Notes under the pieces: generated by a model
What the model was told of the DNA's origin: nothing
Seen by the model: only the letters and a program-made list of their open reading frames with translations
Database searches by the model: none
NCBI GenBank assembly: GCA_017591395.1
Contig: WEDG01002934.1
Span: 186,001 to 250,000, forward strand
Reading direction: 5' to 3'
DNA from: Schistocephalus solidus
Lineage: Eukaryota > Platyhelminthes > Cestoda > Diphyllobothriidea > Diphyllobothriidae
DNA: 64,000 bases
Part shown: positions 1 through 13,815 of the stretch, one piece after another
How positions within the stretch are numbered: the stretch's first letter is position 1
Layout of the letters: each line of letters starts with the position of its first letter
Translations under genes and position numbers: made by a program

Positions 1-3000
1 TTTCAATCTTTTTTGTGCGTTCCAAGGGAAGTCAAAATCCATTAGTGCTTTGAAAGACATCTCTAATTTACTCAGATATCCTTGGAGCATCTCAATGCAT
101 GCCCAGTCGACAAAAACATAAGCGAGATACAGCAAGTGGTTCACGTGGGTATTGCTTATTTCCTGTCATGAGGAATTTCATTGTAAGATATGGGATTTTT
201 GTTTACGTCGTTTTTTAAATAACATCCTGGATAAAGGTTTATTGATCAAAACGTCCACACGTCAAATGTACTTAACTGATACAAAAAGGGAATAGGTATT
301 CAACTGGTTAGCATTATTTACACCGGAGTAGCTCATAGACGAGCTGATAAAATATTAGCTGAACCTCTTTTACTCGGATGGTTTAAATTTAAAAAGGTTT
401 TATTTGACTATTTATACTTGACTTTTATCTCCCTTGAATCACTGTGGTTTGACCTATGACGATTTTACCTCTCTTATTATTTGCCTACATATCATATTAT
501 CACGTAAGCAATATTATATTACCCATTATTCCTACAGTTACTAGTAAACGCTTTGACTACGATTGTGAATGCATTATTTATCAGGTAAAAACATAAAAGA
601 ATTTCAAGGAAAGTGTGCAAACATCAAACACTCCTCAGTGAAAGACTCGGGAAAAAGTTTTGGGTTATTGTTTTTTAATGATCAGAAAGTTACTTTTAAT
701 TAAATTTGGCATTATTTTCCATAAAATCATTATCAAGCAAAAAAAACTACTTCTGGAGTAATCCAATCACACACTCAACTAGCATTTTAACCCATATAAG
801 CTTCAAGCGTCATCAAAAGGTTAAATATGTTTCATTCAGGATATTTTTCTGATGAATGTAAGGAAATTTATCTCTGCCGAGGTAAGCACAAAAATATTTC
901 TTTAAATAATAGGCCCAACATTTACCTTTAATTAAAATGGAAACCCAACGAAGCCATAAGAGGAAAGTTATTATAGCTAAACGACCGGAAAAATTGCAAC
1001 TCGCAGTAACCTCAGAAACAACAAAAATAATATCATTTAAATCTGGAAATCCGCTTTTGAACCTCTCCACTTAACTATTGGGATAAATCACAAAACGTTT
1101 CTTTAAAATTTGGAAGACATGTGAACAAACCTCTCGTCTTCGATGAAAATAAATATAAAAATTATACGATTCAAACATCTTAAAATTCGTCAAAATTTAA
1201 GAGTGGTTATGCTTCAAATGGTTTCGCCTGCTGCATTTTGAAGACATTTTTCTGGCTTTTGGGGTTTAGCTTCAATTTAAGAAGGTTTGAAAACGTTCTA
1301 CGTTGGGGTTATGATGCCTTTCTTTCTTGGAGCTTAATGGACTTTATTCAATCTCTTTAAGCAAAAATAACTTAATTTTGCAGCATTCAATTTCTGCTTT
1401 CCTCTTCATTAATCCTTAAACCCGTTCTGTCCCTTGAATAAACTGGTTTGACTCAATATTTTTTTAAATAGATTGTACAGTAGGTGACCTTATTGATGCA
1501 ATGTGTGACCACACTTTGACTAAATAGTTAAACGTACAGTTGGTCGAGTTATTTTCGTTTTTTTAAGTTGCTGTAGGGTTTGGAACACTTCATGTTCCAT
1601 CTTATACATTGAAAATAAATAGGTAGGATAAGGGCAAGATTACAGGTTGCCAGACATCCAAATAATTTCCTATGCTGCTTGATTGCACAGAGTAAGGTCC
1701 ATAATGTTTTAATTGTTCTGTTAGCAAACATTAACATAAACAAAAAAGGTTTAAAATAAATCCCTTCTAGAACCAAACATTTGTAATTTAATTCAATGAA
1801 AATAAGATAAAGGCAAGCATAGGAAATTGCTTTGTTTTCCGAAAGCAAACACAAATTTAGCTTTAAAATATTTTGTGCACATTGTTTACGGGTAAGTATA
1901 TTTTACTTCTTTGAAAATGAAGACCATTACCAAAATGCTTAAAAGCTACTGTGAAAATGGACTACTGCATAACATCGTGTCCCTTAATATATAATTAAAA
2001 AACGAAACGGACATTTGATTAGTACTTTTGGCAAAATTAAGGTATATTTTTGGGTATTCTATTGCTTATTTGCAGTCTTAAAACGTGGCACTAAAATAAA
2101 CAGCTGTAGAAAAAAGCTGCAGAATAAATCTAAAAGTGATTTATTTTTATTTGCTGTGGAAAACGTTTCACTTTTTTCCATGAAGTTTATCAAATGGCTC
2201 AAATTTCCACATTGCCACCTTGACTTAAACTTGAAAAAGTTAAAGTCGGCATATATCTGTCAGTGCAATATCTAATTAACGCGCATTACAAACGGATATC
2301 TTATCACAAAACGTTTTTTATTTGCTATTTGGCTTATTAATTGTTGACTTTTGTTTTGCACATTTGTTAATCTCGGTAACGGGTTTCCAATTTTGGATGA
2401 ATCTACACCTATGACGTAAACAGCCATTTTCATTAAAAAGCAATTTCGAAAGCTCGTTTTTCTGGCAAATGCTTCGTCAGAAATATCTTATTTTAAAATT
2501 TTCATAAATTCATAGAAAAGCATCTTAATGTATTTATAATTGAGTGAAAACAGGAAAACAGCGTGAAATATTCACCGGTATTTAGAGGAAGATCTAAATT
2601 AAATTGTTATAAAATACCAGAAATACCAATTTAAAAACTTTGACAAAGGATAATTCTTTTGATATACACCAAATGATATGCTTCCGCTGTCCACTGACAG
2701 TTCTATTGAAATTTATCCGTCGCATTGAAGTGATTTTTCACGTTTTAAAAATTTGCCACTTTTTAAATAAATACTATTTTTTCACATTCGCTTAATGTTG
2801 TTCGCTAAAATTTTAAATCTTTCGCACATGCATTGATGCCAGTTCAAGATTGATTATCGATCTTACGTTATTTCTGGCATGTTACATGAGTTAGGTTGCA
2901 CACTGTTATTTGATTTGTAGACGAACAGAATTAATGGAATCCACCTCTATCTTTCTACGAAAAAGCTATTTGGGACAGGCAAGTTGGAAGCAAATCATCT

Positions 3001-3840
3001 GTCTTCCAGAAGTGCAAAGCGTTCTCTGACCATAAATGGTTTTAGGTACCTCATAGCCCCCATTTGGCATGGCAGGTTGATTGCTTACATTTCACGCAAT
3101 ACTAAAATTCCTCTTCCAATGTAGAAGAACATCGTTGTGCATTCATAAATGTCGGACAAAGCAATTCTGTACGAATTAAACAGAGCAGGTTAGATGGCTA
3201 TAAATCGAGGCTTTTTATGCTACCTCAGTGTTAAATGCCAACCAAGCGAAGTTTTATTTTTGAGACATATACTGTAGAATTTAAGGCCAACATTTTCCCA
3301 GAAACAAAAAACTGTTTCACTTTAATCGAAACTAAGATGTATCAACTTTACTGTTATTTTACTACCTGCATTTCGAGCCAAATGGAAATATATTCACCTC
3401 AGAAACATGCCAGATTAATCGTATTTTACCGTTCTAAACTAATTTTTTCAGTCGTTCTTTAGTGCATTGGAAACTTTGAATATGAAAAACTCTTATGTCA
3501 GCGAGCAAAAACCTGTTACTATTTATTGGCTGATAGGAAATGGTATTTCGCAGACTAAAAATAGAGTATCGAAAAAATCTGGTGAAATTGATAAGTATCC
3601 CCTAATAAGAGCAACAAAGGCCTCTGATTTTTTCTTCGCTCACATCTTCCATATCTGGCTAAGAGGGAGAAGTGAAACACTTTCAAAGACTGAGCAGTAC
3701 TCTGTTGGTATCACTTCTTACAAATATTGGGTAATTTGTAGTAACAGCATGATACAGTTAAACTTACTAGGCCTGATAAATGCCTTGTTTTATGCAAGCC
3801 GAAAATTTTGTAAGAATCAGACTATGTAAAATATATTCTA
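1..3840. other. AT-rich stretch with no recognisable gene
   Basis: This stretch is strongly AT-rich and broken by stops in all frames. The longest open frames are about 75 to 120 codons (for example 3467-3829 plus), and none shows a domain, motif or repeat that I recognise. I see no convincing exon with flanking splice sites and no tRNA-like sequence. It is best read as intergenic or deep intronic DNA. Confidence 0.6.
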
Positions 3841-4386
3841 TTTGAAAAGAATATGGAGACTCAATCACTGGGTTGTAAAGTTTGTTTGCCTCAGGTTTCA
3901 AACTCGAACAGGAGTTCAGCATGAGAGACTGGTGGTGTGCAACAACGTATGGTAATATATGCCGTCGTACTGAGGGCAAAGAGAACGAAATGAGAAGGTG
4001 TATAAATCCGTGGCTGGGTCTGGTCCGCATCGCCTGACTCCTCGGGGTCTCACGGCGTGGTCGCGGCGTTCGTCCTTTACGGCGATATGAGACGCGTCAC
4101 CTGGTTGCGTGGGCCTAGCGCGTGATAACACAAGGGAAACTCCATGTGTTGCCGCAAAGGACGAACGCTGCCACCACGCCGTGAGACCCCGAGGAGTCAG
4201 GCGATGCGGACCAGACCCAGCCGCGGAATTTTACCCCTCTTCTCCCCTTCGGCACTCCCGCGTTACGACGACGTAAATATCCATATATTGTTGCGCTCCA
4301 TCAGTCTGAGCTCCTGTTCTAGTTTTGAACATCTGGCCAATAAACTTTACATCCCAGCGATCGTACCGTCATCTTATTTTCAACAA
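3841..4386. repeat. Foldback-like inverted repeat with a near-identical GC-rich core
   Basis: Two arms of about 240 bp (roughly 3841-4086 and 4153-4386) are reverse complements around a spacer of about 65 bp. The inner 75 bp (about 4010-4084 against 4158-4232) are almost identical and GC-rich. They share, for example, CCGAGGAGTCAGGCGATGCG read on opposite strands. The outer parts are alignable but clearly diverged. The right arm contains an AATAAA sequence near 4340. There is no protein that I recognise. It could be a foldback transposon, two copies of a short element inserted head to head, or a pair of retroelement ends. The arms could form a long hairpin in single-stranded DNA or RNA. Confidence 0.8.
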
Positions 4387-4956
4387 GAACCTGGGATGTG
4401 CATCTTCTCTTGCATATTCTACCTTGTTTTCAAAAGAACGCGAAGGAAAAGGGTAAAATACAGGATTTCCAAAGTTCTTTATTTTACAAAGCTACACTTA
4501 GATATATGCATCATTTGCCTTCAGACCAAAAAGGATATGTAAACCAAGCGGCCACGCCAATTCTTTTTAGACTGACCGGTCCTAAATGTTTCACTAGTCT
4601 CCCTTAGGTAACACACTAGTTTAAAATTACAGACTGTAAAGCATAAGCGTTTGTTTGAAAGCATTATGTACAAATTAGGACTGAGCAATATCTTTTCATC
4701 TTCTGCAAGAACTAAACATGCTTGTAGCACAGTATAAATAAGTCTTTGCAGTCTTTGCGATCTTTAAACATAAATAATCTTGAGTTCGTAATGCGGCTGT
4801 TACCATTATGGATGGAGGCTGTTACACGAAGCAGTTTTGTGTCCTGTGGAGCACCTATGAGTAAGAAGAATCAGACCATAGTTTAACTTCCAAAGTTTGT
4901 CTTCGTTATATCTTTAAAATGTGCTCTATTTTTTCATACTAATTTTACACACGACA
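4387..4956. other. Unassigned AT-rich DNA
   Basis: Short overlapping open frames on both strands have no recognisable content. I see nothing else here. Confidence 0.5.
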
Positions 4957-5185
4957 GTTTGACTGTGTAATTTCGACAAGGTCCAGCGTAAACTCCAGAG
5001 CATAGTGGTTCAGGGACGATGATTTGTGCGTGGGTTAATTTTAACAGATAAAAGACTTGCGCTGCTGCTAGCGTACTCCCTCTCTCTTCCCTCACCCATC
5101 TGTGCCTGGCGTCAAGACAGAGTCAAGGAGACCGGAAGCGGGGTGATTCGCAGGTGGCTTTTCCACATACACACCCACTATTCCA
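4957..5185 (+). repeat. Dispersed repeat family A, 5' part
   Basis: This piece aligns by eye with 58555-58770 (plus) and the complement of about 57190-56990. Shared blocks are CGACAAGGTCCA near the start, a block around GTTCAGGGACGATGA, GTTAATTTTAA with CTTGCGCTGCTGCTAGC, and GGCGTCAAGACAGAGTCAAG. The 3' half of the family, seen at 58.8 kb, is not evident here, so the copy appears truncated. No coding capacity is seen. The family may be a SINE or the untranslated end of a larger element. Confidence 0.7.
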
Positions 5186-5240
5186 ACCTTTAAGATCTGT
5201 CACTCACTATTGTGCACGGAACCCGAGTATATTGGCCCGC

Positions 5241-8200
5241 TCTCGGTAGTACAGGCGATTGATACGATATTCCAATTATTGATTGAGTATCATCTTCTGC
5301 CTTATATGCGAGGATGTTGACCTCGGCCTAAAGTAACTTTATCCATTTCGTTTCTTTTACAAACTAGCGCCTAGTTATTTTCACCATTCAACTTGATTCT
5401 GCTGTGCATTGGAATGAACCTTGTCCAAATATATTGTTGTCAGTTTTTTAAATGCTCACTTTTACGCCAATTTTTTCCTGCTGCATTTCCATTTTCGGTT
5501 GTCAAAAATAGAAAGCTGACTTAAAACTATGTTCTAATAAATGTCTGCTTGCACAGGATGGATTAACTGTATTGAACCATGGCCTACAGACTTGTTTATA
5601 TAAATACCATTCCACATCATTGGAGTTGCCATGCAAATGTCGTCTTTCATTGATTCATTGTTCAATTAAAGCGAAAATATAATAGCAAATTGCAAATCTT
5701 ACCATATATGTGAGGCTCAACCGAATTGATCAAGTAAACTGCTTACATATGGTTTAACTTATTGCTGCACATGCACCGGAAAGGTTTAACACAAAAGAAA
5801 AAACATTTTAAGGTTTAAAAGGTACATCCTTCCAATTTTAGGATCAAAGGGTTCTTCAGCTTTCTTATTTTAGCTGAGCACCCCTTCTGACACAACACTG
5901 AGATCGCTTGTAGAACGTAAGGAAAATAATGTAAATTTTCCGTTGAATGAAACAACACCCAAGAACCATGCTGATTTTCTCCCATCCTTTCAGTTTCTCC
6001 TTTAAAATAATTTTGATTTTTATGTAAACAAATTTCATTTCATTGTCAAAAGCACTTAAACAACCTTACAGCAGAGACGGTCAATGAAATCTTCTTGGTG
6101 TATTCATGCATGCAATCATCTAAAACTATGGGTTCTTGAACTGCCATTGAGAGACAACGTTCTGGTTACAGATATGTCTAAAAGCATAAGGTCTTAGAAT
6201 TAGATTTGATCGGCCACTAGGCACTGAGGATAACCACATCTTACTTGGCGTGTGTCGAGATTAGCTTTAAAATTTTTGGGGTGCCGATTATATGCGATAA
6301 CGTTTTGTTGAAAAAAAACAGCTTAATCACCTACCAAATTGGCACTGATTCGTGGAAAATGATCATATTGCAGTTTACTTCTGCAGCGGAGAATGCAATC
6401 GTATAAAGTTTAACTGTGAAAAATTGGCTGCTGCGTCATTTTATAGATCGTCAGCTGACCCTGTTGAAATTTGGTTATTTGTAACGTGAACAGTTCCAAT
6501 AGCAGGAGCAAAGTCTAGCAGAATATAACTTGGTGAGGGAATTGTAGGCGTAAATTTGAAATAAAAGCTTTGCATCTCAGCAAAAAGTATACTCAGTAAT
6601 TTTAGTCACGCTCAAAATTCTGCTGTCTGACACTTTTATGACCAACTTCCATCCTAGGAGCACGAGGTATGGATGATATACTGGAGAAGTAGTCATGCAC
6701 CCCTAAACGTCAAAACATTAGCTTTTGCAGAGGATACGTATGTGGATACTGAGTGCCAGAACCTTTTGAGAGCGCATTTAAGCTTTGTTAACGCTGCTGG
6801 TAAGCAGAAGCATATACAATCAGTATAATGTTTTTGCCTTTTAAAATGCTTACGCTGTACTTCCTCTAATATCATTTGTAACACGTCAGATGTTTGGGGG
6901 TGAAAATCCTGCACCAGGTTGTTTTACAGTCTACACTTGGATGCTTAGTGAAACCAGTACTGCCTCTGTTCCTCAATGAATGAGTGTTTAGATGGCTTTG
7001 AAAATATTCCCTGTTTTCTTGATATAATTAATTAAAAGTTGAGAAGTACTAATAAGTGTAAACTTTGTTGAAAGTTTGGATATTTTGTGCTAGCCAAGCA
7101 GGACACATGTTAATAACATAACTGACTCGGACTGTTTTCTGGAAAAGCGTAATTAAGGAGAGAAATTCAATGTCTGTATCTTCCTTGCGATTGACCACTG
7201 CATTTATCTCATAAAAATGACCATTATCCATGACTTTGGAAGTTACCTTGTTATGTTCATATATATCCACAAAATCATCCAGGGATGAATTAAGCTATGG
7301 TATTAGATTCATTTCTTATGTTAAGGAGGACAGCTACCGTTCATTTGTCCATTCCTAGGACAAAGATTGGCCTTTCCCTGGCTTACAATATCACCGAAAT
7401 AAATTTTTAAAAGTTTGATGTTTTTTCCAGTACGTGACGTTGATTAAAACCACTGTTTTAGGTGCTGAATAAATCTTATTGGTAAGTTACACTCCCAATA
7501 AAAGTTAAAATTCAAGTACAATGTGCTGCTTCTACCACTATTCACCTGTTTACGAGGTTTTGAATGCTAGAATCCTTTTTAAAAAAACATTAAAACGCAT
7601 TCAAAATTGCCAGAGACTTTGCAAATTTAGTACTATACTGATAGGTGAGAAGACAGAAAATTTAAACGTCATTTGAAAACTGCGACACCAATAACAGAAT
7701 CCTCGGTTAATAGTTTTAGAAGAACATTTATGGAACCTTACCTTGCATGTTCACACACTACAAGATTTGCAAAGACTGTAGCTCAAATTCTAGGCCAACA
7801 TTGAAGATTCGTGTGTTTTAAAAATCAACTTATCTCAACCACTATACCTTCCTTGCTCCGGGCAGTAAGATAACATGTTCTTCAACTTCAAACAGTAAAA
7901 TGATTTTATGCTGTTTAATGGAATTAATTTTAAACATTTTAACAACAAACTAACCCGTAGTACAAACAACTGACGTTCATTTACTCCGGCTTGTTCTCAG
8001 TTAAAGTAATAATGTGCCGGTAATGCTGATGGTGTATTTTTAACAAATAGGTTGCATGACCACTTAGTTAAGTTCTCTAAAAAATATCACACTGAACAGT
8101 TTCTCTAATGATGACTGCACTCAGAAATGCTTATAATGTATGTTTACAGTCAAGTATTATTTTGATATTGTTACGCTAAAATTTAGTTACCTACGTTTAC

Positions 8201-10849
8201 TTTCAATCGCTTCCAGTACGCTTATTGCACCTATCAAGAACTCAATTTTAAGCCTCACATATTTATGTCGAATTGCATTCTTTTTGTTCAAATATTTAAT
8301 TTTTTAGAATGATGTTTATGTCTTAAATTTTTAGTCTGGTGGTTTGTATTCCTGGTGATGACGCCAAGTTACCATATAGAGGAAGGCGCAGACCTTGTGA
8401 GCGCATCCATGTTTATAGCCGCCTGTCCTTGACTTAACTATACAAGACAGCTAAACTTTATTTTAGCTCGAGCAGTTAAAGTCATTCTTGCATTTTGGAG
8501 ACAGTCCTTCGTGAATGCACCTTAATCGTCATTCAAAACTTCTGCTTCTCAATCAAATTTGGATTTGTTTTCCATTTATTTCGTCTTTGTGATAATTCTG
8601 TCAAGCTCTGTACGGAGAGCTAGGTCCTCAATAACTTTACAATAAGCTTTTCGGTCATTAACAGTTTTATTTGGTATTTTAGTTTCCAAGCGTGCAAGAC
8701 ATTGTATTTAAACGAAAATCTACAAAATTGCCTTTGCCGAATGACACATGGTAAACCAAATACTGTCGCTAATTAAACACTCAGTGCTATGCACACATTA
8801 AATAAAAACTTGGACAGCAGATGGATAACACAAACAAACATGAAGCAAATTTCAACTTTAAAAAGATAGAAAATTCTTTGATATTGGGTGGTTGAAATAC
8901 ATTTATGAAGTTCCATTGGTTGTGGATATTTGGAAAAATAGATAACAATGCTGACTTGCAAAGGTTGAACATATAGAATTTTAAACTATGATTATGTCAC
9001 TCATTACAATTAATTCGTACCAAAATATTTTCCCTTGATCTAACATTTAGAAGTAGCACTAAAAACTTCAATTTTCTCTCTTTCTGAGTGTTCTGTTTTC
9101 TTTTTGTATTTGATAAGAAACTACCAGGACTCTTTTAATTAGTCGTTGTGACAGCATCGATCAATGGTGATTTTGTGGCTTAAAGTAATGTTAATTATGT
9201 TTCAAGGTAAAAGACACCTAATTTTAAGATTTTCCACTGTAGTGGATGTATAAGCTGTTGCCCACTGCTCTGGATGAAATTTGCAGTTTTTTTCTCGTAC
9301 ATTCCCTTTTAACAAGGAAAAACATTGCCCACATTCACTTAAATCTACCTACAAAAATGATCAGCAAACATGCAATGCCGCTTTCAGTGGAACTGAAAGC
9401 CCGTACTAAGTACCTGGCGAATACGCAAGTCATTACAAAATGCGAAGGAATGTGTTGACAGAACCTTAGCTAAAATAGACTATTTTTAACCAAAAGGTTG
9501 AAATTATTTGCTTGCTTGGCGTTCATTGGCGTCGTTTACATCAGCACCAGCGATTAACTGCATGTATTTAGGGACCGATGGAGGAGATGGTGGTGATTTA
9601 AAGTGGCTGATTAATTTTGACAAACAAGTTAAGCACTTACAAATTCACTCAAAATATGACTATGTAGGAACTTTTTTCTTCAACGCAAACGGAATATTCA
9701 TTCAATGATATGTGCAAGGGAGATGATACCATAGAGGATGTAAGTTTACGGCTGTTTGCGTTTCAAGCAAATTCTAATTAAAGGAGGTTTAACTACATTT
9801 TTCATCTTTACAGTGCTCTTGCAACCTCAGACGCAAATTTAATTTTACGTTTAGTCTTAGGTTTTAAGCTTGTGTCGAAATGCTTTTTCTCACAAGAAAT
9901 ACACCTTTTGCTAGGGTTCAAATCGAAAAGAAAAGTATTTAGTTGTTATGCTGGTCAGCTTGGTTTCTTGCGATGCTTTTACCTCACAGGCCTTTTAAAG
10001 TTTAGTTTTACGTTGATCTTCTGTAAATTTAAATTTGCTTTTAAAATACAAGCACATCCATACACTTTTAAAGGTAACAGGCACAGCGAAAAAAATATTT
10101 TCTTCAACTACTTGAGCTGTAAACGTCAGAATTACTGCCGAAGGCCTTTGAACAAATATTTTGACTGGCCTGCTTAAGGAAGACATTAGTAAAGTTCTCT
10201 TTGCCTTTCATATCAAAATGTCCAGCAATACATGAATCCCGTAACTTAAATGCTTGTCTACAACATGTGGGTCAAATCAAAATCCTTTTTTGCTTTCATG
10301 AAACAGATATACCTCATAAATGATAATCTCAAAGACCATATATTGTAGTCAATCTTAACCAATCGTTAGTCGGGCACCTTGCCTATCTGAGAATATTGTT
10401 TATTGTATTTAATCTTATTGCATTTCAATTAAGATTTTGTAAAACTTTCAGAAAAATATTTTAAATTAGACATTTTTGATGTCTTCTACGATACAATTTT
10501 TGTAATCTCCAAATGCTCATTTTTCATAAATTTGAGATAACAAGTTCACTGACTTAAGCGTCAAACATTTCGTGAGTATACCAGAGCTTAAAATTTAGTA
10601 AGAATTCGTAAATAATTGTAGATTTTTCACTCAATATTTGCTCACATTCAAAATTAACATGCGACATTAACTCGTTTGCTGTCGTCATCTTTGCATGTTA
10701 ATTTGATCAATTCCCTTATAGTGTACCATTGGTGTTATCTGCTGCAGGTTATCTAAAAGATTTTGGTTGATCTAGGTTTCCATCTATGTGTACTAATTTT
10801 TATTAGAAATTTGGAAATTTGTTATCACTTCGAAAAGAATAGATAATTA
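5241..10849. other. Long AT-rich region without a recognisable gene
   Basis: Over 5.6 kb I find only scattered open frames of 60 to 100 codons (for example 9246-9458, 9872-10177 plus and 6693-6914 minus). Their translations are low-complexity or lack any known motif, and many are mirrored on the other strand. No tRNA, strong palindrome or repeated block with other parts of the window stood out. Probably intergenic or intronic. Confidence 0.55.
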
Positions 10850-11250
10850 TTTTTTTATTAATGGACATGCAACATACTCGACAAATATTAAATTGTCTTC
10901 AGAATGCCGGCTTTAGAACGAGCTTCTGCTTGACCGTCTGCAAAAAGTAAACTGCGTAAAAAACATGAATTGTCCCCATTTAGTTTCGCAACCCCTATAT
11001 ATGAAAATACATTTTATAAATAGCACGTGGAACATTATTAATTTTGAACTCAATTGGAAGCAAGTTAAAGCTCTTTCAAAATTTTTACTTAAAGGGGTCA
11101 TAAAAGCTTTTTTGACTCCCAAATAATCTTGAACCCGACCTGTTGTTTCTTTTGCATTTAAGGCTTGCAAGCTACATGGTGCATGTTTTCCGTATGAAGA
11201 AAACGATAGTTGTGAAAGCTTTGAGGAAAATGTCATACAGGGCTCATATA
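10850..11250 (-). repeat. Dispersed AT-rich repeat family B, minus-oriented copy
   Basis: The block 10898-11035 aligns with 43594-43735. Both read AGAATGCC(G/A)GCTTT, then a GCTTCT block, a CTGCAAAAA block, and an AT-rich part ending near TATAAATA. Read on the minus strand, the family has a GCAGGCGACC-like motif followed by a GATTAGGCTGC-like motif. The apparent minus-strand open frame of 107 codons at 10913-11236 lies inside the repeat and is probably fortuitous. Confidence 0.65.
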
Positions 11251-11289
11251 TTTTGCAAGGCTTTATTAAAGGCTATTCTACCGTCGTAA

Positions 11290-11610
11290 AACTTATATAG
11301 TTACAAACTTTTCCAAAATCGAAAGATATGAGTTCATCGAGTATAAAATCGGAGGAAGATGCAAATATTTAACCAAAGATTACATGTATGGATATATTTT
11401 GAAGTTCTTCGACAAAACGTACCAGAATTTAAAATTAATGGAATGTTTCCTAAATCTGTAGAAGACATCTTGACAGTGTTGCTTTGCAGGCGATTGGAAA
11501 GAAGCTCCTACAAACGTTGACATCCCGATATAACTGATAGATCTAAAGATTAGGCTGCATGATGATCAATATAAAAACTCTAATAAATAAATTTTTTCTA
11601 ACCTAGACCA
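11290..11610 (+). repeat. Dispersed repeat family B, plus-oriented copy
   Basis: The sequence around 11486-11600 carries the family-B signature. It reads TTGCAGGCGATTGGAAAGAAG, then AAGATTAGGCTGCATGATGA, then an ATAAAA-CTC-TAATAA tail. The same order occurs on the minus strand of 43500-43640 and on plus near 17490 and 44870. It lies next to the opposite-strand copy at 10850-11250, giving a loose inverted pair. Confidence 0.65.
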
Positions 11611-11744
11611 CCGTTCAAACGTTTGGTTAAAAGTTCATAACGTTGCACATCTACATCAATCGCAGATTTGCTCACAGATAACGTTACCGAACACATACAC
11701 GGCCCGTTAAGCCTTGGAGCTCAACTTGCAGCCCCGTCAGCAGC

Positions 11745-11945
11745 CGCACTCACCTAATAACTCATGACTCAGGGTTTAGAGCGTTTGACTTCTAATCAGC
11801 AGGTTGTGAATTCGAATTTCAGAAGACGTAAGATTTTGCGATTAAATATGACTGCTTGATGATGGTCAGTTAGTCAGAAGTTGTCACTCCAGTCTCCCTT
11901 TGTCTGCGTGGGTGATGCTTTTCAGTGATGAGTGCCCAGTTTCAT
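11745..11945 (+). repeat. tRNA-Arg(TCT)-derived SINE or tRNA pseudogene
   Basis: The segment 11764-11820 reads like the D arm, anticodon arm and T arm of a tRNA. A GGTTTAGAGCG block is followed by TTGACTTCTAATCAG (stem TTGA/TCAG, loop CTTCTAA, anticodon TCT) and then a box-B-like GAATTCGAATTTC. The acceptor and T stems pair poorly, so this is not a working tRNA gene. About 110 bp of unrelated body follows, with a repeat of GTGATG-type words. This fits a tRNA-derived SINE. A decayed tRNA gene is the alternative. Confidence 0.55.
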
Positions 11946-12689
11946 TTAATTTTTACCGAAATTCTTAAACACGTTTTGGATTAAAATTGCTTGATTAAAA
12001 CTGCAATATTGATAACCATACAACCTAATTCCATGGTAGTTCAGGCACTTCAATATAAGGGCTTTTGATAATAATTCCTTCTATTCGCCTGTGAAAACGT
12101 TTAAAGCAAAAGAAACCACTTATATAATAGTCATTTTCTTCCATTAATTTTAATACTCATATATTCAAATATATTTTATAGAACAAATGCATAAAATATC
12201 CTTTTACATACTCAGGTAGTGGAAAAACGATCTTCGTAGTTGTTGCTCGAGAAAAATTATATTAAAGTTTAAAAATGTTTCCCAATTCCTGAGCATTTTC
12301 GAGCCCGCTTAACCTTGCCATTATATTTTATGGTTTTCAGTCGCCAAGCTGTATGCTTTCTGCAAAAGGAAAGGTATGCATTTCCGTTTGCTATCACGTA
12401 GATGTCATATAATGCAAATAGCATTTTCAATGGGTGTATGTCATGTTTTATACATTATCGGGACCATTTATAACCGGAAATACAGGAGCATATTTCGATG
12501 AACATTGCATACTATTAACATTTTATAATAAGAAACTATTCGAAAACGAAATGCATTCTCTCCTCGCGTATAAATCCGGACAAGGACGTTATTGGCTATC
12601 AACTTAGTACAAGGATGGATATTTTTGAATATGTTTTCAATCAAACATATTTTCCTTTGGAAGGAAATCAGAAATCAAGTAAGTAAATT

Positions 12690-12880
12690 CGTAATACTAA
12701 GGTAATCCTTTTTCATCGAGTAAAATTTTGCAGGCAACCAAACAGATTTTCACTCAAAAGCCGGGATCGTTGCGAGTCTAAAATATTATGCGATTAGGTC
12801 GTCTGATGGTAAATGTAGCAACCCTACTTATGTCAAGCATTTTAATCCAAAAAAATCATTTCAGAATTTTTGCTAACGTT
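12690..12880 (+). repeat. Dispersed repeat family B, short copy
   Basis: TTTTGCAGGCAACCAAACAG near 12728 is followed by an AAAATATTATGCGATTAGG block. It then runs through GTAGCAACCC and a segment ending TTTCAGAATTTTTG. This order matches the family-B copies at about 17490-17620 and 44860-45000. It is diverged and shorter than those copies. Confidence 0.5.
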
Positions 12881-13769
12881 TCTTCAGATAGCTTAATGAC
12901 TGTATATACGTACGAATGAAAAGATAACAAAGATAGGTTGGTAAGGTTGCAAAAGGCAAAACGCAAAAATCTGTTTCACGGTTTTCATTGATTATCAGTA
13001 CGCCATATGTTTTATGAAGTAACAGCGTGCCCATTTAACTTTAGTAGGCTTCCTCATCTCTATTGCTTCCCTAGAAGTGGCATCGTAACCACAGATTTTC
13101 TTTTCGATGTACCACCCGACATAAGAACACCGAGGTATTGCATTCTACGTTCAATAAATAAGTCACGTATTGATTACTCCTCGACAGCCAGGAGGATTAA
13201 TGGTCCACGCTCCTCGGATGGCGTAAGATTTGCTAACGCTGGGATATCTGTTTCAAAAAAACTAATTTTGCGAGTGAACTATCTACATGAGGATACAGTA
13301 TAAAGAAGTATGACCGTCTATTTCTGAACATATAGCCAAAGTGGTCTTGCTACGCTTCAAATCATCAGTGGTCTAAAAGCATGGACCGTAAGTTGGGACT
13401 TGATCCGTGCAGATGTTGCATATGTTGTACTTTGGCAGAATAGTACTTGAAGGATCCTTCTTAATAGGCGTTATCATAAGTTTTTCGGAAGGTGATCTGG
13501 CCTGAACCGTTTTAATTAAGAATGTCATGTATCTCCAGATGGTGTTCCATTTTTTCGGTTTCATGACTCGTTGATATTCTCAGATGGGACAATGTTACTG
13601 CACTTAAGAAACCACTCTATAAAGGCAAACCAGGGTGGCTTAATCTTGAGAAGCTAAATCAAAACTGAAGTTGGATTCACGTTGCCCAAATAAAAATATC
13701 CTCTGTACCAAATTCTCTCAATAAGAGTTTGACTGATACAAACTAAAATGCCAGTCCCTGGAAATTATT
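12881..13769. other. Unassigned DNA with one unrecognised 98-codon open frame
   Basis: An open frame at 13007-13303 (plus) has no motif that I know. Its stretch GPRSSD also occurs in an open frame at 46818-47123 (plus), suggesting a shared degenerate repeat rather than a gene. Nothing else is visible. Confidence 0.35.
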
Positions 13770-13815
13770 GAGAAGAGATAAATGACATCCCTGGGACAAA
13801 AACTTTATTAACCAA

